This document shows positions 7,484 through 14,437 of a stretch of DNA of 18,659 nt, piece by piece. The translations under genes were made by a program, and so were the position numbers. Position 1 is the stretch's first letter. Every line of letters starts with the position of its first letter. A model generated the notes under the pieces. The model was not told the origin of the DNA, made no database searches, and was given only the letters and a program-made list of their open reading frames with translations. The stretch comes from Pseudomonadota bacterium (GTDB lineage: Bacteria > Pseudomonadota > Alphaproteobacteria > Rhizobiales > Devosiaceae). The DNA lies in NCBI GenBank assembly GCA_023428425.1, contig JAEYYP010000336.1, forward strand, positions 1 to 18,659, read 5' to 3'.

Positions 7484-8080
7484 ATGCGCCTGCTCGTCAT
7501 CGATAACTACGACAGCTTTACCTACAACCTCGTCCACTTCCTCGGGGAACTGGGTGCCAACTCGACCGTGAAGCGTAACGACAAGATTACGCTCGACGAG
7601 ATCGCCGCCATGGCGCCCGAAGCCATCGTGCTCTCACCCGGCCCGGCCACGCCCGACACCGCCGGCATCTGCCTGCCGCTCATCGCCCGCTTCGCTCCGA
7701 CCACGCCGATCCTCGGCGTCTGCCTCGGTCACCAGGCGCTCGGTCAGGCTTTCGGCGGCGACGTCATCCGTGCGCCGCAGCTGATGCACGGCAAGACCAG
7801 CGCCATCAACCACACCGGCAAGGGCCTGTTCCGCGGCCTCAATTCCGGCTTCGAGGCGACCCGCTATCACTCGCTAATCGTCAAGCCCGAGACTTTGCCC
7901 GCCACGCTCGAGGTCACCGCCTCTACCGACGACGGACTCATCATGGGCATGCAGCACAGGCAGTTCCCGAGCCACGGGGTGCAGTTCCATCCCGAGAGCA
8001 TCGCGTCCGAGAATGGCCACGCCATCCTCCAGAACTTCCTCAACATTGCCGGGGACTTCAACCGCAAGGCGGCCGCGTGA
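7484..8080 (+). CDS. trpG: Anthranilate synthase component II (glutamine amidotransferase)
   Basis: TrpG releases ammonia from glutamine and passes it to TrpE. The 198 residues form a complete class I amidotransferase: IDNYDSFTYNLVHFL at the N-terminus, SPGPATPDTAG, the nucleophile Cys80 in GVCLGHQALGQAFGG, and the catalytic His/Glu in GVQFHPESI near the C-terminus. The segment MHGKTSAINH is also typical. A good ribosome site (AGGGGGA) lies about 9 nt before the ATG. The stop overlaps the trpD start as TGATG. In some bacteria the same subunit also serves para-aminobenzoate synthase; nothing in the window decides that. Confidence 0.97.
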   Translation: MRLLVIDNYDSFTYNLVHFLGELGANSTVKRNDKITLDEIAAMAPEAIVLSPGPATPDTAGICLPLIARFAPTTPILGVCLGHQALGQAFGGDVIRAPQLMHGKTSAINHTGKGLFRGLNSGFEATRYHSLIVKPETLPATLEVTASTDDGLIMGMQHRQFPSHGVQFHPESIASENGHAILQNFLNIAGDFNRKAAA

Positions 8081-9096
8081 TGGATATCAAGGCCGCCCTC
8101 AACAAGATCGCCTCCCGCCAGGATCTGACCGGCGAGGAAATGCGCGGCGTCATGACCACCATCATGAGCGGCGAAGCGACGCCGAGCCAGATCGGCGCCT
8201 TCCTCATGGGCATGCGGGTCAAGGGCGAGACCGTCGGCGAGATCGCCGCCGCCGTCTCCATCCTGCGCGAAAAGATGGTGCCGGTGCCGATCGCTGAGCC
8301 CGAGAACACCATCGACATCGTCGGCACCGGAGGCGATGGCGCCGAGACGCTGAACATCTCGACCGCCTCCGCATTCGTCACCGCCGCTTCGGGCGTGCCG
8401 GTCGCCAAGCACGGCAACCGCGCCCTTTCGAGCAAGTCCGGCTCGTCCGATGTCCTCGTGGCGCTCGGCATCAAGCTCGACCTTGCGCCCGAGAAGATTT
8501 CCCAGTGCATCGCTGAAGCCGGCATCGGCTTCATGTTCGCCCCGGCCCATCACCCCGCGATGAAGCATGTCGGGCCGACCCGCGTCGAAATGGGCACCCG
8601 CACCATGTTCAACCTGCTGGGGCCGCAGTCGAACCCGGCCGGCGCGCGCCGCTACATGCTTGGCGTCTTCGACAAGCGTTGGGTCGAGCCGGTCGCCGCC
8701 GCGCTTCTCGCCAACCGCGCCGTCTCGGCCTGGGTGGTGTGCGGCGCCGATAGTCTCGACGAGCTTTCCACCACCGGCACCAGCTTCGTCACCCAGATCA
8801 AGAACGGCGACCTGCGCAGCTTCAACCTCGACCCCGAGGAAGCCGGCCTGTCGCGCGCCACACTGGCCGATCTCAAGGGCGCCGACCCGGCCTACAATGC
8901 CGATCGCATGCGCGCCCTTTTCGCGGGCCAACGCGACGCCTATCGCGACATTGTCCTCTACAACACCGCCGCCGCGCTCGTGGTCGCCGACAAGGCGCCT
9001 GACCTCAAGACGGGCGTGGCACTCGCCGCCGAAAGCATCGACTCTGGCCGCGCCAAGGCGAAGCTCGACGCCCTCATCGCCGTATCGAACAGCTGA
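8080..9096 (+). CDS. trpD: Anthranilate phosphoribosyltransferase
   Basis: This enzyme joins anthranilate to phosphoribosyl pyrophosphate, the second tryptophan step. The 338 residues match the standalone TrpD family: the PRPP loop GTGGDG (residues 82-87), KHGNRALSSKSGSSDVLVAL, the anthranilate region FMFAPAHHPAMKHVGPTR, and RTMFNLLGPQSNPA. A GTG one codon earlier would also be in frame, but the ATG at 8080 overlaps the trpG stop as TGATG, matching other junctions in this operon. trpC starts 3 nt after the stop. Confidence 0.97.
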   Translation: MDIKAALNKIASRQDLTGEEMRGVMTTIMSGEATPSQIGAFLMGMRVKGETVGEIAAAVSILREKMVPVPIAEPENTIDIVGTGGDGAETLNISTASAFVTAASGVPVAKHGNRALSSKSGSSDVLVALGIKLDLAPEKISQCIAEAGIGFMFAPAHHPAMKHVGPTRVEMGTRTMFNLLGPQSNPAGARRYMLGVFDKRWVEPVAAALLANRAVSAWVVCGADSLDELSTTGTSFVTQIKNGDLRSFNLDPEEAGLSRATLADLKGADPAYNADRMRALFAGQRDAYRDIVLYNTAAALVVADKAPDLKTGVALAAESIDSGRAKAKLDALIAVSNS

Positions 9097-9099
9097 TTA

Positions 9100-9894
9100 A
9101 TGTCCGACATCCTTTCCCAGATCGAAGTCTACAAGCGCGAGGAAATCGCGGCCGCCAAGACCCTCCGCCCGTGGAACGAGGTGGTCGCCGCCGCCCACGA
9201 TGCGCCGCCGGTCCGCCGCTTCCTCTCGGCCCTCAAGAAGAAGCGCGCCGAGGGCAAGTATGCCCTGATAGCCGAGGTGAAAAAGGCGAGCCCGTCGAAG
9301 GGCCTTATCCGCCCCGACTTCAACCCGGCCGAACTCGCCCGCGCCTACGAGCTCGGCGGCGCCGCGTGCCTGTCGGTCCTCACCGACCGTCCCAGCTTCC
9401 AGGGCGCGCCGAGCTACCTGATCGAAGCGCGCGGCGCGACCAGCCTTCCAGTGCTCCGCAAGGACTTCCTGTTCGAAACCTATCAGGTCGCCGAAGCCCG
9501 CTCCTGGGGCGCCGACTGCATCCTGATCATCCTCGCGGCTGTCGGCGACGACACCGCACGCTACCTGCTCGACGCTGCCGAGGAATGGCGCATGGACGCG
9601 CTGGTCGAGGTGCACGACCAGATCGAACTCGATCGCGCCCTCGGCCTCAATGCCGAGTTCATCGGCATCAACAACCGCAATCTCCGCACCTTCGAGACCA
9701 CGCTGCAGACCTCTATCAACCTCGCGGGCGGCGTACCCTCCGGCGTGCACCTCGTTTCAGAGAGCGGCATCACCACGCATGACGACGTCCGGAAGCTCGA
9801 TTCTGCCGGCAATATCGGCACTTTCCTCGTCGGCGAAAGCCTGATGCGGCAGGACGACGTGACCGCCGCCACCGTCAAGCTGCTCAACGGCTGA
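9100..9894 (+). CDS. trpC: Indole-3-glycerol-phosphate synthase
   Basis: TrpC closes the indole ring by converting carboxyphenylamino-deoxyribulose phosphate to indole-3-glycerol phosphate. The 264 residues form a single TIM barrel with the family motifs AEVKKASPSKG (about residues 58-68, containing a catalytic Lys), LTDRPSFQGA, VLRKDFLFETYQ, GINNRNLRTF, VSESGI and the phosphate-binding end LVGESLM. It is not fused to TrpF. TrpF, TrpB and TrpA are absent from the window, so the pathway is split across the chromosome as in many alphaproteobacteria. Its stop overlaps the moaC start as TGATG. Confidence 0.97.
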   Translation: MSDILSQIEVYKREEIAAAKTLRPWNEVVAAAHDAPPVRRFLSALKKKRAEGKYALIAEVKKASPSKGLIRPDFNPAELARAYELGGAACLSVLTDRPSFQGAPSYLIEARGATSLPVLRKDFLFETYQVAEARSWGADCILIILAAVGDDTARYLLDAAEEWRMDALVEVHDQIELDRALGLNAEFIGINNRNLRTFETTLQTSINLAGGVPSGVHLVSESGITTHDDVRKLDSAGNIGTFLVGESLMRQDDVTAATVKLLNG

Positions 9895-10358
9895 TGGCCC
9901 TCACCCACCTAAACCAGGCGGGCGAGGCTCACATCGTCGATATCGGCGACAAGGCCGTCACCCGCCGCCGCGCCGTCGCTACCGCCCGGCTCGAGGCCCA
10001 GCCCGACACGCTCGCGCTGATCATGGGCGGCGAGTTGAAGAAGGGCGATGCTCTCGCCGTCGCCCGCATCGCGGGCATCATGGCCGCCAAGAAGACTGCC
10101 GAACTGATCCCGCTCTGCCACCCCATTCCGCTCACCAAGGTGGAAGTGGAAATTGCGCGAGACGCTGATACGCTGCTCGTTACCGCCACGGCGGAAACCA
10201 CGGCACAGACCGGCGTCGAGATGGAAGCGATGACGGCCGCAGCGGTCGCCGCCCTCACGCTCTACGACATGGCCAAGTCGCACGACCGCGCCATGCGCGT
10301 GCTCGCCGTGCAGCTCGAGCAGAAGTCGGGCGGCAAATCCGGAGACTTCTCGCGATGA
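9894..10358 (+). CDS. moaC: Cyclic pyranopterin monophosphate synthase
   Basis: MoaC works after the radical-SAM enzyme MoaA to give cyclic pyranopterin monophosphate, the first intermediate of molybdenum cofactor synthesis. The 154 residues are full length. Key motifs are IPLCHPIPL (about residues 72-80), TGVEMEAMTA (about 106-115) and LYDMAKSHDRAM, with the active-site Asp125 and Lys128 present. It overlaps trpC by one base and moeA by four. The physical link of trpC, moaC and moeA is a known alphaproteobacterial arrangement and need not imply shared function. Confidence 0.96.
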   Translation: MALTHLNQAGEAHIVDIGDKAVTRRRAVATARLEAQPDTLALIMGGELKKGDALAVARIAGIMAAKKTAELIPLCHPIPLTKVEVEIARDADTLLVTATAETTAQTGVEMEAMTAAAVAALTLYDMAKSHDRAMRVLAVQLEQKSGGKSGDFSR

Positions 10359-11560
10359 TGCCCGTCGACGAAGCGATCGCGCGCATTATCGCCAAGCTGC
10401 CCAGGCTAGGCAGCGAGACCGTGCCCCTGAGCGCCGCCAATGGCCGCGTGCTCGCCAAGCCGCTCGTTTCCTCCCACAACCAGCCGCCTTTCGATTCGAG
10501 CGCCATGGATGGCTATGCCGTCCGCGCCGCCGAAGTCGTCCCCGGCCGCCCCCTGAAGCTCGCCGGCACGGCACAGGCCGGGGCGCGCTTCATCGGCCTG
10601 ATGGAGCACGGCCAGTGCGTCCGCATCTTCACCGGCGCCCCGATGCCGATCGGGGCCGACGCGGTGGTGATGCAGGAAGAAACGGTCGCCAAGGGCAACC
10701 AGATCAGCTTCGAGAAGCCGGTCCAGCCGGGCCGCTCGGTCCGCAAGCAGGGTTTCGATTTCCGCCGCGGCGCCGAACTCCTGCCGTCCGGCACCGCCCT
10801 CACCCCGCAGATGCTGAGCCTCGCCGCCGGGGCCAACCAGCCGACCCTCACCGTAACGAAACGCCCGCGCATCGCCATAATCGCCACCGGCGATGAGCTT
10901 GTGCCGCCCGGCACCCCGCTCGGCCCCGACCAGATCGTCGCCTCAAACAGCTACGGTCTCACGGCCCTGCTCGCGCCCTATGCCGAAAGCATCCTCGATC
11001 TCGGCATCGTCCCCGACGACAAGCCGAAGCTCGATGCAAAGCTCCTCGAAGCCTTCGATGCGGGCGTCGACATCCTCATCACCACCGGTGGCGCCAGCGT
11101 CGGCGACCGCGACTACGTTCAGGAAGTCCTGAAGGATCTCGGCGTTCAGCTCGATTTCTGGAAGCTGCGGATGCGGCCCGGAAAACCGCTGATGTTCGGG
11201 ACGCGCGGAAAAACGCTGGTCTTCGGCCTGCCGGGCAATCCGGTCTCGGCGCTGGTCACCGCAACGGTTATCCTGAAACCGGCCCTGCGCGCGCTCCTCG
11301 GTCACGCCGACCCGCACTGGCCACGCATCGGCGTGCCGACCACCGGCGCCCTGCCCCCGAACGGGCCGCGCCGACATTTCATGCGCGCCAATCTCTCGCG
11401 CAACGAAATCGGATTTCTGCAAGTATCGCCGATCCTCGAAACCGATAGCGGCCACTCGAGTTCACTGGCAATGGCCGACGCCCTGATCGTTCAGCCCGAG
11501 GACGATCCGGGCGCACCACCCGGCGAAATCGTCGAAGTCATCCCCCTCAACTGGGGCTGA
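10355..11560 (+). CDS. moeA: Molybdopterin molybdenumtransferase
   Basis: MoeA inserts molybdate into adenylylated molybdopterin in the last step of molybdenum cofactor synthesis. The 401 residues match the family: FDSSAMDGYAVRA near residue 50, IFTGAPMPIGADAVVMQEE near 90-108, the MPT-binding domain with ITTGGASVGDRDYV near 240-253, and FGLPGNPVSALVT near 290-302. Two adjacent ATG codons can serve as start; the first overlaps the moaC stop. No terminator is visible after the stop. The next item is a minus-strand small ORF whose stop lies only 4 nt away, tail to tail. Confidence 0.96.
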   Translation: MMPVDEAIARIIAKLPRLGSETVPLSAANGRVLAKPLVSSHNQPPFDSSAMDGYAVRAAEVVPGRPLKLAGTAQAGARFIGLMEHGQCVRIFTGAPMPIGADAVVMQEETVAKGNQISFEKPVQPGRSVRKQGFDFRRGAELLPSGTALTPQMLSLAAGANQPTLTVTKRPRIAIIATGDELVPPGTPLGPDQIVASNSYGLTALLAPYAESILDLGIVPDDKPKLDAKLLEAFDAGVDILITTGGASVGDRDYVQEVLKDLGVQLDFWKLRMRPGKPLMFGTRGKTLVFGLPGNPVSALVTATVILKPALRALLGHADPHWPRIGVPTTGALPPNGPRRHFMRANLSRNEIGFLQVSPILETDSGHSSSLAMADALIVQPEDDPGAPPGEIVEVIPLNWG

Positions 11561-11564
11561 CTGC

Positions 11565-11681
11565 TCAACGGGCGATGCGGTGGGTGGCGAAACCGGCGGC
11601 AACCCGCAGGGCATAGGCTGCGGCGATCATGACCGGCAGGAGGAAGATCGCTGCGTCGAGAATGTCGATGAGGTGAGCCAT
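11565..11681 (-). CDS. Putative 38-residue single-span membrane micropeptide, possibly SOS-induced
   Basis: This small frame reads MAHLIDILDAAIFLL at its start and ends in FATHRIAR. A hydrophobic stretch (about residues 10-31, containing FLLPVMIAAAYALRV) could cross the membrane once, with a short acidic head and a basic tail. Codon third positions are about 79% G or C, which fits coding in this genome. The gene is convergent with moeA. A perfect LexA box lies 66 nt upstream of its ATG, and no other convincing gene lies downstream of that box in either direction before lexA. The ribosome site is weak (GGGACGGGACAA before the ATG). Short SOS-controlled membrane peptides that block division (SidA, in Caulobacter) are known in this class, but I see no sequence proof of homology. 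Function is unknown. Confidence 0.5.
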   Translation of the reverse strand: MAHLIDILDAAIFLLPVMIAAAYALRVAAGFATHRIAR

Positions 11682-11746
11682 TTGTCCCGTCCCGTATGGT
11701 TAACGAAGACTTAGCGCCCGCGTATTGAACCGGGACTTAGGGATCC

Positions 11747-11761
11747 GTTCAGAATTCGTTC
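11747..11761 (-). promoter_or_regulatory. LexA (SOS) box 3, distal, facing the micropeptide ORF
   Basis: GTTC-AGAATTC-GTTC is a perfect match to the alphaproteobacterial LexA site (GTTC-N7-GTTC, or GAAC-N7-GAAC on the minus strand). It is 279 nt from the lexA start, too far for simple autoregulation, but 66 nt upstream of the minus-strand micropeptide ORF. Confidence 0.75.
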
Positions 11762-11971
11762 ACCTACATGGCATCGCTTGGGCCGGGCGTGGGCCACATC
11801 GTGGCTCCGATCCCCCCGAGAAGTCCGCCGGCCGGGCCGAGGCCGCCAAAACACCAGCCTTTCCAGGCTCTTGGCGACTTATCCCCGCGGCCCATGCACG
11901 TGCGACTATCATGGGGTTCCGGTGCGGGAGGAGGCCAAGAAACGTGCGCTAACTGCTTCTTTACCCAACTA

Positions 11972-12000
11972 TTGCAGAACATAACTGGAACGGATACAAC
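11972..12000 (+). promoter_or_regulatory. lexA promoter
   Basis: TTGCAG (11972-11977) and TACAAC (11995-12000) are separated by exactly 17 nt. LexA box 1 fills the spacer, the usual place for a repressor site, and the lexA ATG is 40 nt downstream of the -10. Confidence 0.6.
11977..11991 (+). promoter_or_regulatory. LexA (SOS) box 1 in the lexA promoter
   Basis: GAAC-ATAACTG-GAAC is a perfect GAAC-N7-GAAC direct repeat. It overlaps the -35 edge and spacer of the lexA promoter, as expected for autorepression. Confidence 0.85.
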
Positions 12001-12002
12001 AC

Positions 12003-12017
12003 GTTCAGCCTTTGTTC
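12003..12017 (+). promoter_or_regulatory. LexA (SOS) box 2, downstream of the lexA -10
   Basis: GTTC-AGCCTTT-GTTC is a second perfect site, in the opposite orientation to box 1. It lies just past the -10 box, about 22 nt before the lexA ATG. Centre-to-centre distance from box 1 is 26 nt. Confidence 0.85.
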
Positions 12018-12039
12018 CGATTCTATTCCCGGGGTGACC

Positions 12040-12765
12040 ATGCTGACGCGGAAGCAACACGAATTGCTCATGTTCATCCATGAGCGGATGAAGGAATCGG
12101 GCATCCCGCCCTCCTTCGACGAGATGAAGGACGCGCTGGATCTGCGCAGCAAATCGGGCATCCACCGCCTGATCACGGCGCTCGAGGAACGCGGCTTCAT
12201 TCGCCGCCTGCCCAACCGGGCCCGCGCGCTGGAAGTAATCAAGCTGCCGGACTCGATGAACCCCTCGCTCGGCGGCCGCAAGGCGCGGTTCGAGCCATCG
12301 GTGATCGAAGGCAACCTGGGGCGTGTCGCTGCGCCGCCGATGCGCGCCAACACTGGCGCTCCGGTGCCGGTCTCGGCCACGCAGGTCGTCTCCATCCCGG
12401 TCATGGGCCGGATCGCCGCCGGCACGCCCATCGAGGCCATCCAGACCCACAGCCACACCATCATGGTGCCGCCCGAGATGCTCGGGCCGGGCGAACACTA
12501 CGCGCTCGAAGTCCGCGGCGATTCGATGATCGAGGCCGGCATCTTCGATGGCGACACCGTGCTCATCAAGAAGCAGGACGCCGCCTCGACCGGTGAGATC
12601 GTCGTGGCGCTTGTCGATGACGAAGAGGCCACCCTCAAACGCCTGCGCCGCAAGGGTAATTCGGTTGCGCTCGAGGCCGCCAACCCGGCCTACGAGACCC
12701 GCATCTTCCCGCCCGACCGGGTAAAGGTTCAGGGCCGTCTCGTCGGGCTGCTCCGCAAGTACTGA
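12040..12765 (+). CDS. lexA: LexA repressor (SOS response)
   Basis: LexA represses DNA-damage genes and cleaves itself when RecA is activated. The 241-residue product has an N-terminal winged helix (LTRKQHELLMFIHERMKES, PPSFDEMKDALDLRSKSGIH) and a linker. The C-terminal S24 peptidase domain has the cleavage site Ala127-Gly128 in MGRIAAGTPI, catalytic Ser162 in VRGDSMIEAGI and Lys200 in EEATLKRL. All self-cleavage residues are intact. An in-frame GTG lies two codons earlier (12034), but the ATG gives the conserved MLTRKQ start. Two LexA boxes precede it, showing autoregulation. A terminator follows, so lexA is monocistronic. Confidence 0.97.
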   Translation: MLTRKQHELLMFIHERMKESGIPPSFDEMKDALDLRSKSGIHRLITALEERGFIRRLPNRARALEVIKLPDSMNPSLGGRKARFEPSVIEGNLGRVAAPPMRANTGAPVPVSATQVVSIPVMGRIAAGTPIEAIQTHSHTIMVPPEMLGPGEHYALEVRGDSMIEAGIFDGDTVLIKKQDAASTGEIVVALVDDEEATLKRLRRKGNSVALEAANPAYETRIFPPDRVKVQGRLVGLLRKY

Positions 12766-12795
12766 ACTCCAGACGTCAGCCATCTGCCTCAACTT

Positions 12796-12828
12796 GGGCC
12801 GGCCGCCCCGCCGGCCCCTTTTTCTTTG
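12796..12828 (+). terminator. intrinsic terminator after lexA
   Basis: Arms GGGCCGGC (12796-12803) and GCCGGCCC (12810-12817) form a perfect 8-bp GC stem with a 6-nt loop. The T-rich run CTTTTTCTTTG follows at once. It lies 30 nt after the lexA stop and isolates the downstream dgo cassette. Confidence 0.9.
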
Positions 12829-12854
12829 ACACCGGACGGCCGCCGGGCCATTCG
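12826..12854 (+). promoter_or_regulatory. possible promoter of the dgoK-dgoA-lactonase operon
   Basis: A perfect TTGACA lies at 12826-12831, right at the end of the lexA terminator. The sequence 17 nt later (CATTCG) is a poor -10, and TCCTAT at 12855 is too far. The operon needs a promoter in this 90-nt gap, but the assignment is weak. No regulator gene for it is present in the window. Confidence 0.25.
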
Positions 12855-12914
12855 TCCTATCGCTTTTTGGGCCGAAGGCTTTAGGGTCGGCGCCGGAAAC
12901 GAGGAGGAAGAGAC

Positions 12915-13823
12915 TTGGCATCAGCCGTCGATTGGGTGGCCGTCGATTGGGGCACCTCGAACCTGCGCGCCTGGGGCATCGATGCCCAGGGTGAGATCGC
13001 CTTCTCCCGGTCTTCCCCCGACGGCATGAGCCGGCTGACCCGCGAGCAATATCCCGACGTCCTCTCCGGCCTCCTCGCCGAAGTGAGTGATCCGGTGGAC
13101 GTGCTGATCTGCGGCATGGCCGGGGCCCGACAGGGCTGGCTGGAAGCCCCCTATCTCGATGCGCCCGCCGACCTTCGCACCCTTTCGCGTGGCGCCGTTG
13201 CTCCCGACATGCCGGGAGACCGTTTCGCCCCCGCGATCCTCCCCGGCGTCTGCCAGCGCGACGTCGGCGCCGAAGACGTGATGCGCGGCGAAGAAACCCA
13301 GCTGCTCGGCCTTAGCGCCCTCATTCCCGGCTTCTCCGGCCTCGTCATCATGCCCGGCACCCACTCGAAGTGGGCCCTTCTAGAGGGCACGACCCTGAGC
13401 CGCTTCTCGTCGGCGATGACCGGCGAGGTATTCGAACTGCTGCGCGTCCACTCGGTGTTGCGCCATTCCTTCAGCGGCGAGCTCGAGGGCGAGGACCGCG
13501 ATATCGGCTTCCATGCTGGCCTCTCGCTCGGCCTCGAGAAGCCCGAGCGCCTCACTGCCACGCTGTTTAAGGTTCGCGCTGGTGCCTTGCTCTCCGGTCG
13601 CTCGCCGGCCTGGTGCGCCGGCTTCCTCTCGGGCCTCCTCATCGGCGCCGAGATCGGCGGGCAGCGCGACTGGATCGGCAGTGCCGAGATTCCGCTCATC
13701 GGCAGCGTCGGCCTCTGCAGCCTCTATCAGGGCGCCCTCGAGAAGCTCGGGGCCAAGTCCCGCATCGTCGATGCCACCGACGCCACCCTCGCCGGCCTCA
13801 AGGCGGCGCGCCAAGGATTGTGA
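12915..13823 (+). CDS. dgoK: 2-dehydro-3-deoxygalactonokinase
   Basis: DgoK phosphorylates 2-keto-3-deoxygalactonate at the 6 position, the kinase step of the De Ley-Doudoroff pathway. The 302 residues match the family. An ASKHA-fold phosphate loop VAVDWGTSNLRAWGID sits at residues 8-23, with ICGMAGARQGW, MRGEETQLLG and MPGTHSKWALLEG further on. The start is TTG at 12915, supported by a strong AGGAGG ribosome site about 8 nt upstream and by the conserved N-terminus right after it. dgoA follows 2 nt after the stop. The gene is isolated from lexA by a terminator. Confidence 0.93.
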   Translation: MASAVDWVAVDWGTSNLRAWGIDAQGEIAFSRSSPDGMSRLTREQYPDVLSGLLAEVSDPVDVLICGMAGARQGWLEAPYLDAPADLRTLSRGAVAPDMPGDRFAPAILPGVCQRDVGAEDVMRGEETQLLGLSALIPGFSGLVIMPGTHSKWALLEGTTLSRFSSAMTGEVFELLRVHSVLRHSFSGELEGEDRDIGFHAGLSLGLEKPERLTATLFKVRAGALLSGRSPAWCAGFLSGLLIGAEIGGQRDWIGSAEIPLIGSVGLCSLYQGALEKLGAKSRIVDATDATLAGLKAARQGL

Positions 13824-13825
13824 CA

Positions 13826-14437
13826 ATGGACCATCGCCACATCATCGCCATCCTCCGCGGCATTACCCCGCCCGAGACGCCAGCGGTCTGCGATGCGCTC
13901 GTCGCAGCCGGCATCACCATGATCGAGGTGCCGCTCAACTCGCCCGACGCTCTGCGCTCGATCGCCGACGCGTCGAAAGCCTTCGACGGCAGTGCCGTGA
14001 TCGGGGCCGGCACGGTTCTCTCCCGTACTGACGTCGACAATGTCGCCGACGCCGGTGGTCGGTTCGTCGTATCGCCCGACACCAATCCAGAGGTGATCGC
14101 CGCCACCATCGAGCGCGGTATGACCTCCTACCCCGGCGTCTTCTCGCCCACAGACGCCTTCACGGCCATCCGTTCCGGCGCTACCGGCCTCAAGTTCTTT
14201 CCGGCCGAAGTGCTCGGCCCCAAGGGCATCAAGGCCATGAAGGCGGTTCTGCCGCCGTCGATCCCGCTCTATGCGGTTGGCGGCGCAAACCCCGACAACT
14301 TCGCCGAGTACTTTGCCGCCGGCTGCGCCGGCTTCGGCCTCGGCACCTACATCTACAAGCCCGGGATGTCGATCGCCGACGTCGCCGCAAGGGCGCAAGC
14401 CGCCGTCACCGCGTACGATCAGGGAAAACCGCGATGA
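13826..14437 (+). CDS. dgoA: 2-dehydro-3-deoxy-6-phosphogalactonate aldolase
   Basis: This aldolase splits 2-keto-3-deoxy-6-phosphogalactonate into pyruvate and glyceraldehyde-3-phosphate. The 203-residue class I enzyme resembles DgoA more than Eda: IIAILRGITPPE at the start, MIEVPLNSP with catalytic Glu34, VIGAGTVLS, and the Schiff-base Lys123 in GLKFFPAE. The end YAVGGANPDNF and GFGLGTYIYKPG bind phosphate. I chose the ATG at 13826 because it follows the dgoK stop directly and gives the family N-terminus; upstream open frame is within dgoK. It overlaps the lactonase gene by ATGA. One product feeds the tpiA/glycolysis pool. Confidence 0.94.
   Translation: MDHRHIIAILRGITPPETPAVCDALVAAGITMIEVPLNSPDALRSIADASKAFDGSAVIGAGTVLSRTDVDNVADAGGRFVVSPDTNPEVIAATIERGMTSYPGVFSPTDAFTAIRSGATGLKFFPAEVLGPKGIKAMKAVLPPSIPLYAVGGANPDNFAEYFAAGCAGFGLGTYIYKPGMSIADVAARAQAAVTAYDQGKPR

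Larger units (their letters stand above)
11682..12039. other. regulatory intergenic region between the micropeptide ORF and lexA
   Basis: These 358 nt hold three perfect GAAC/GTTC-N7 LexA boxes (separately listed), the lexA promoter, and a CtrA-like half site near 11700-11714. The 11770-11970 part has no convincing coding region on the plus strand. On the minus strand a 43-codon Gly-rich frame (11764-11895) is open but lacks a ribosome site. Confidence 0.6.

Noticed and set aside
11768..12037. Plus-strand 89-codon frame before lexA
   Set aside because: It runs across both SOS boxes and the lexA promoter, has Pro/Arg-rich noise composition and no ribosome site.
11764..12921. 385-codon minus-strand frame covering lexA
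   Set aside because: It is antisense to lexA and runs through the lexA promoter and SOS boxes. No motif is visible except the short Gly-rich end noted separately.
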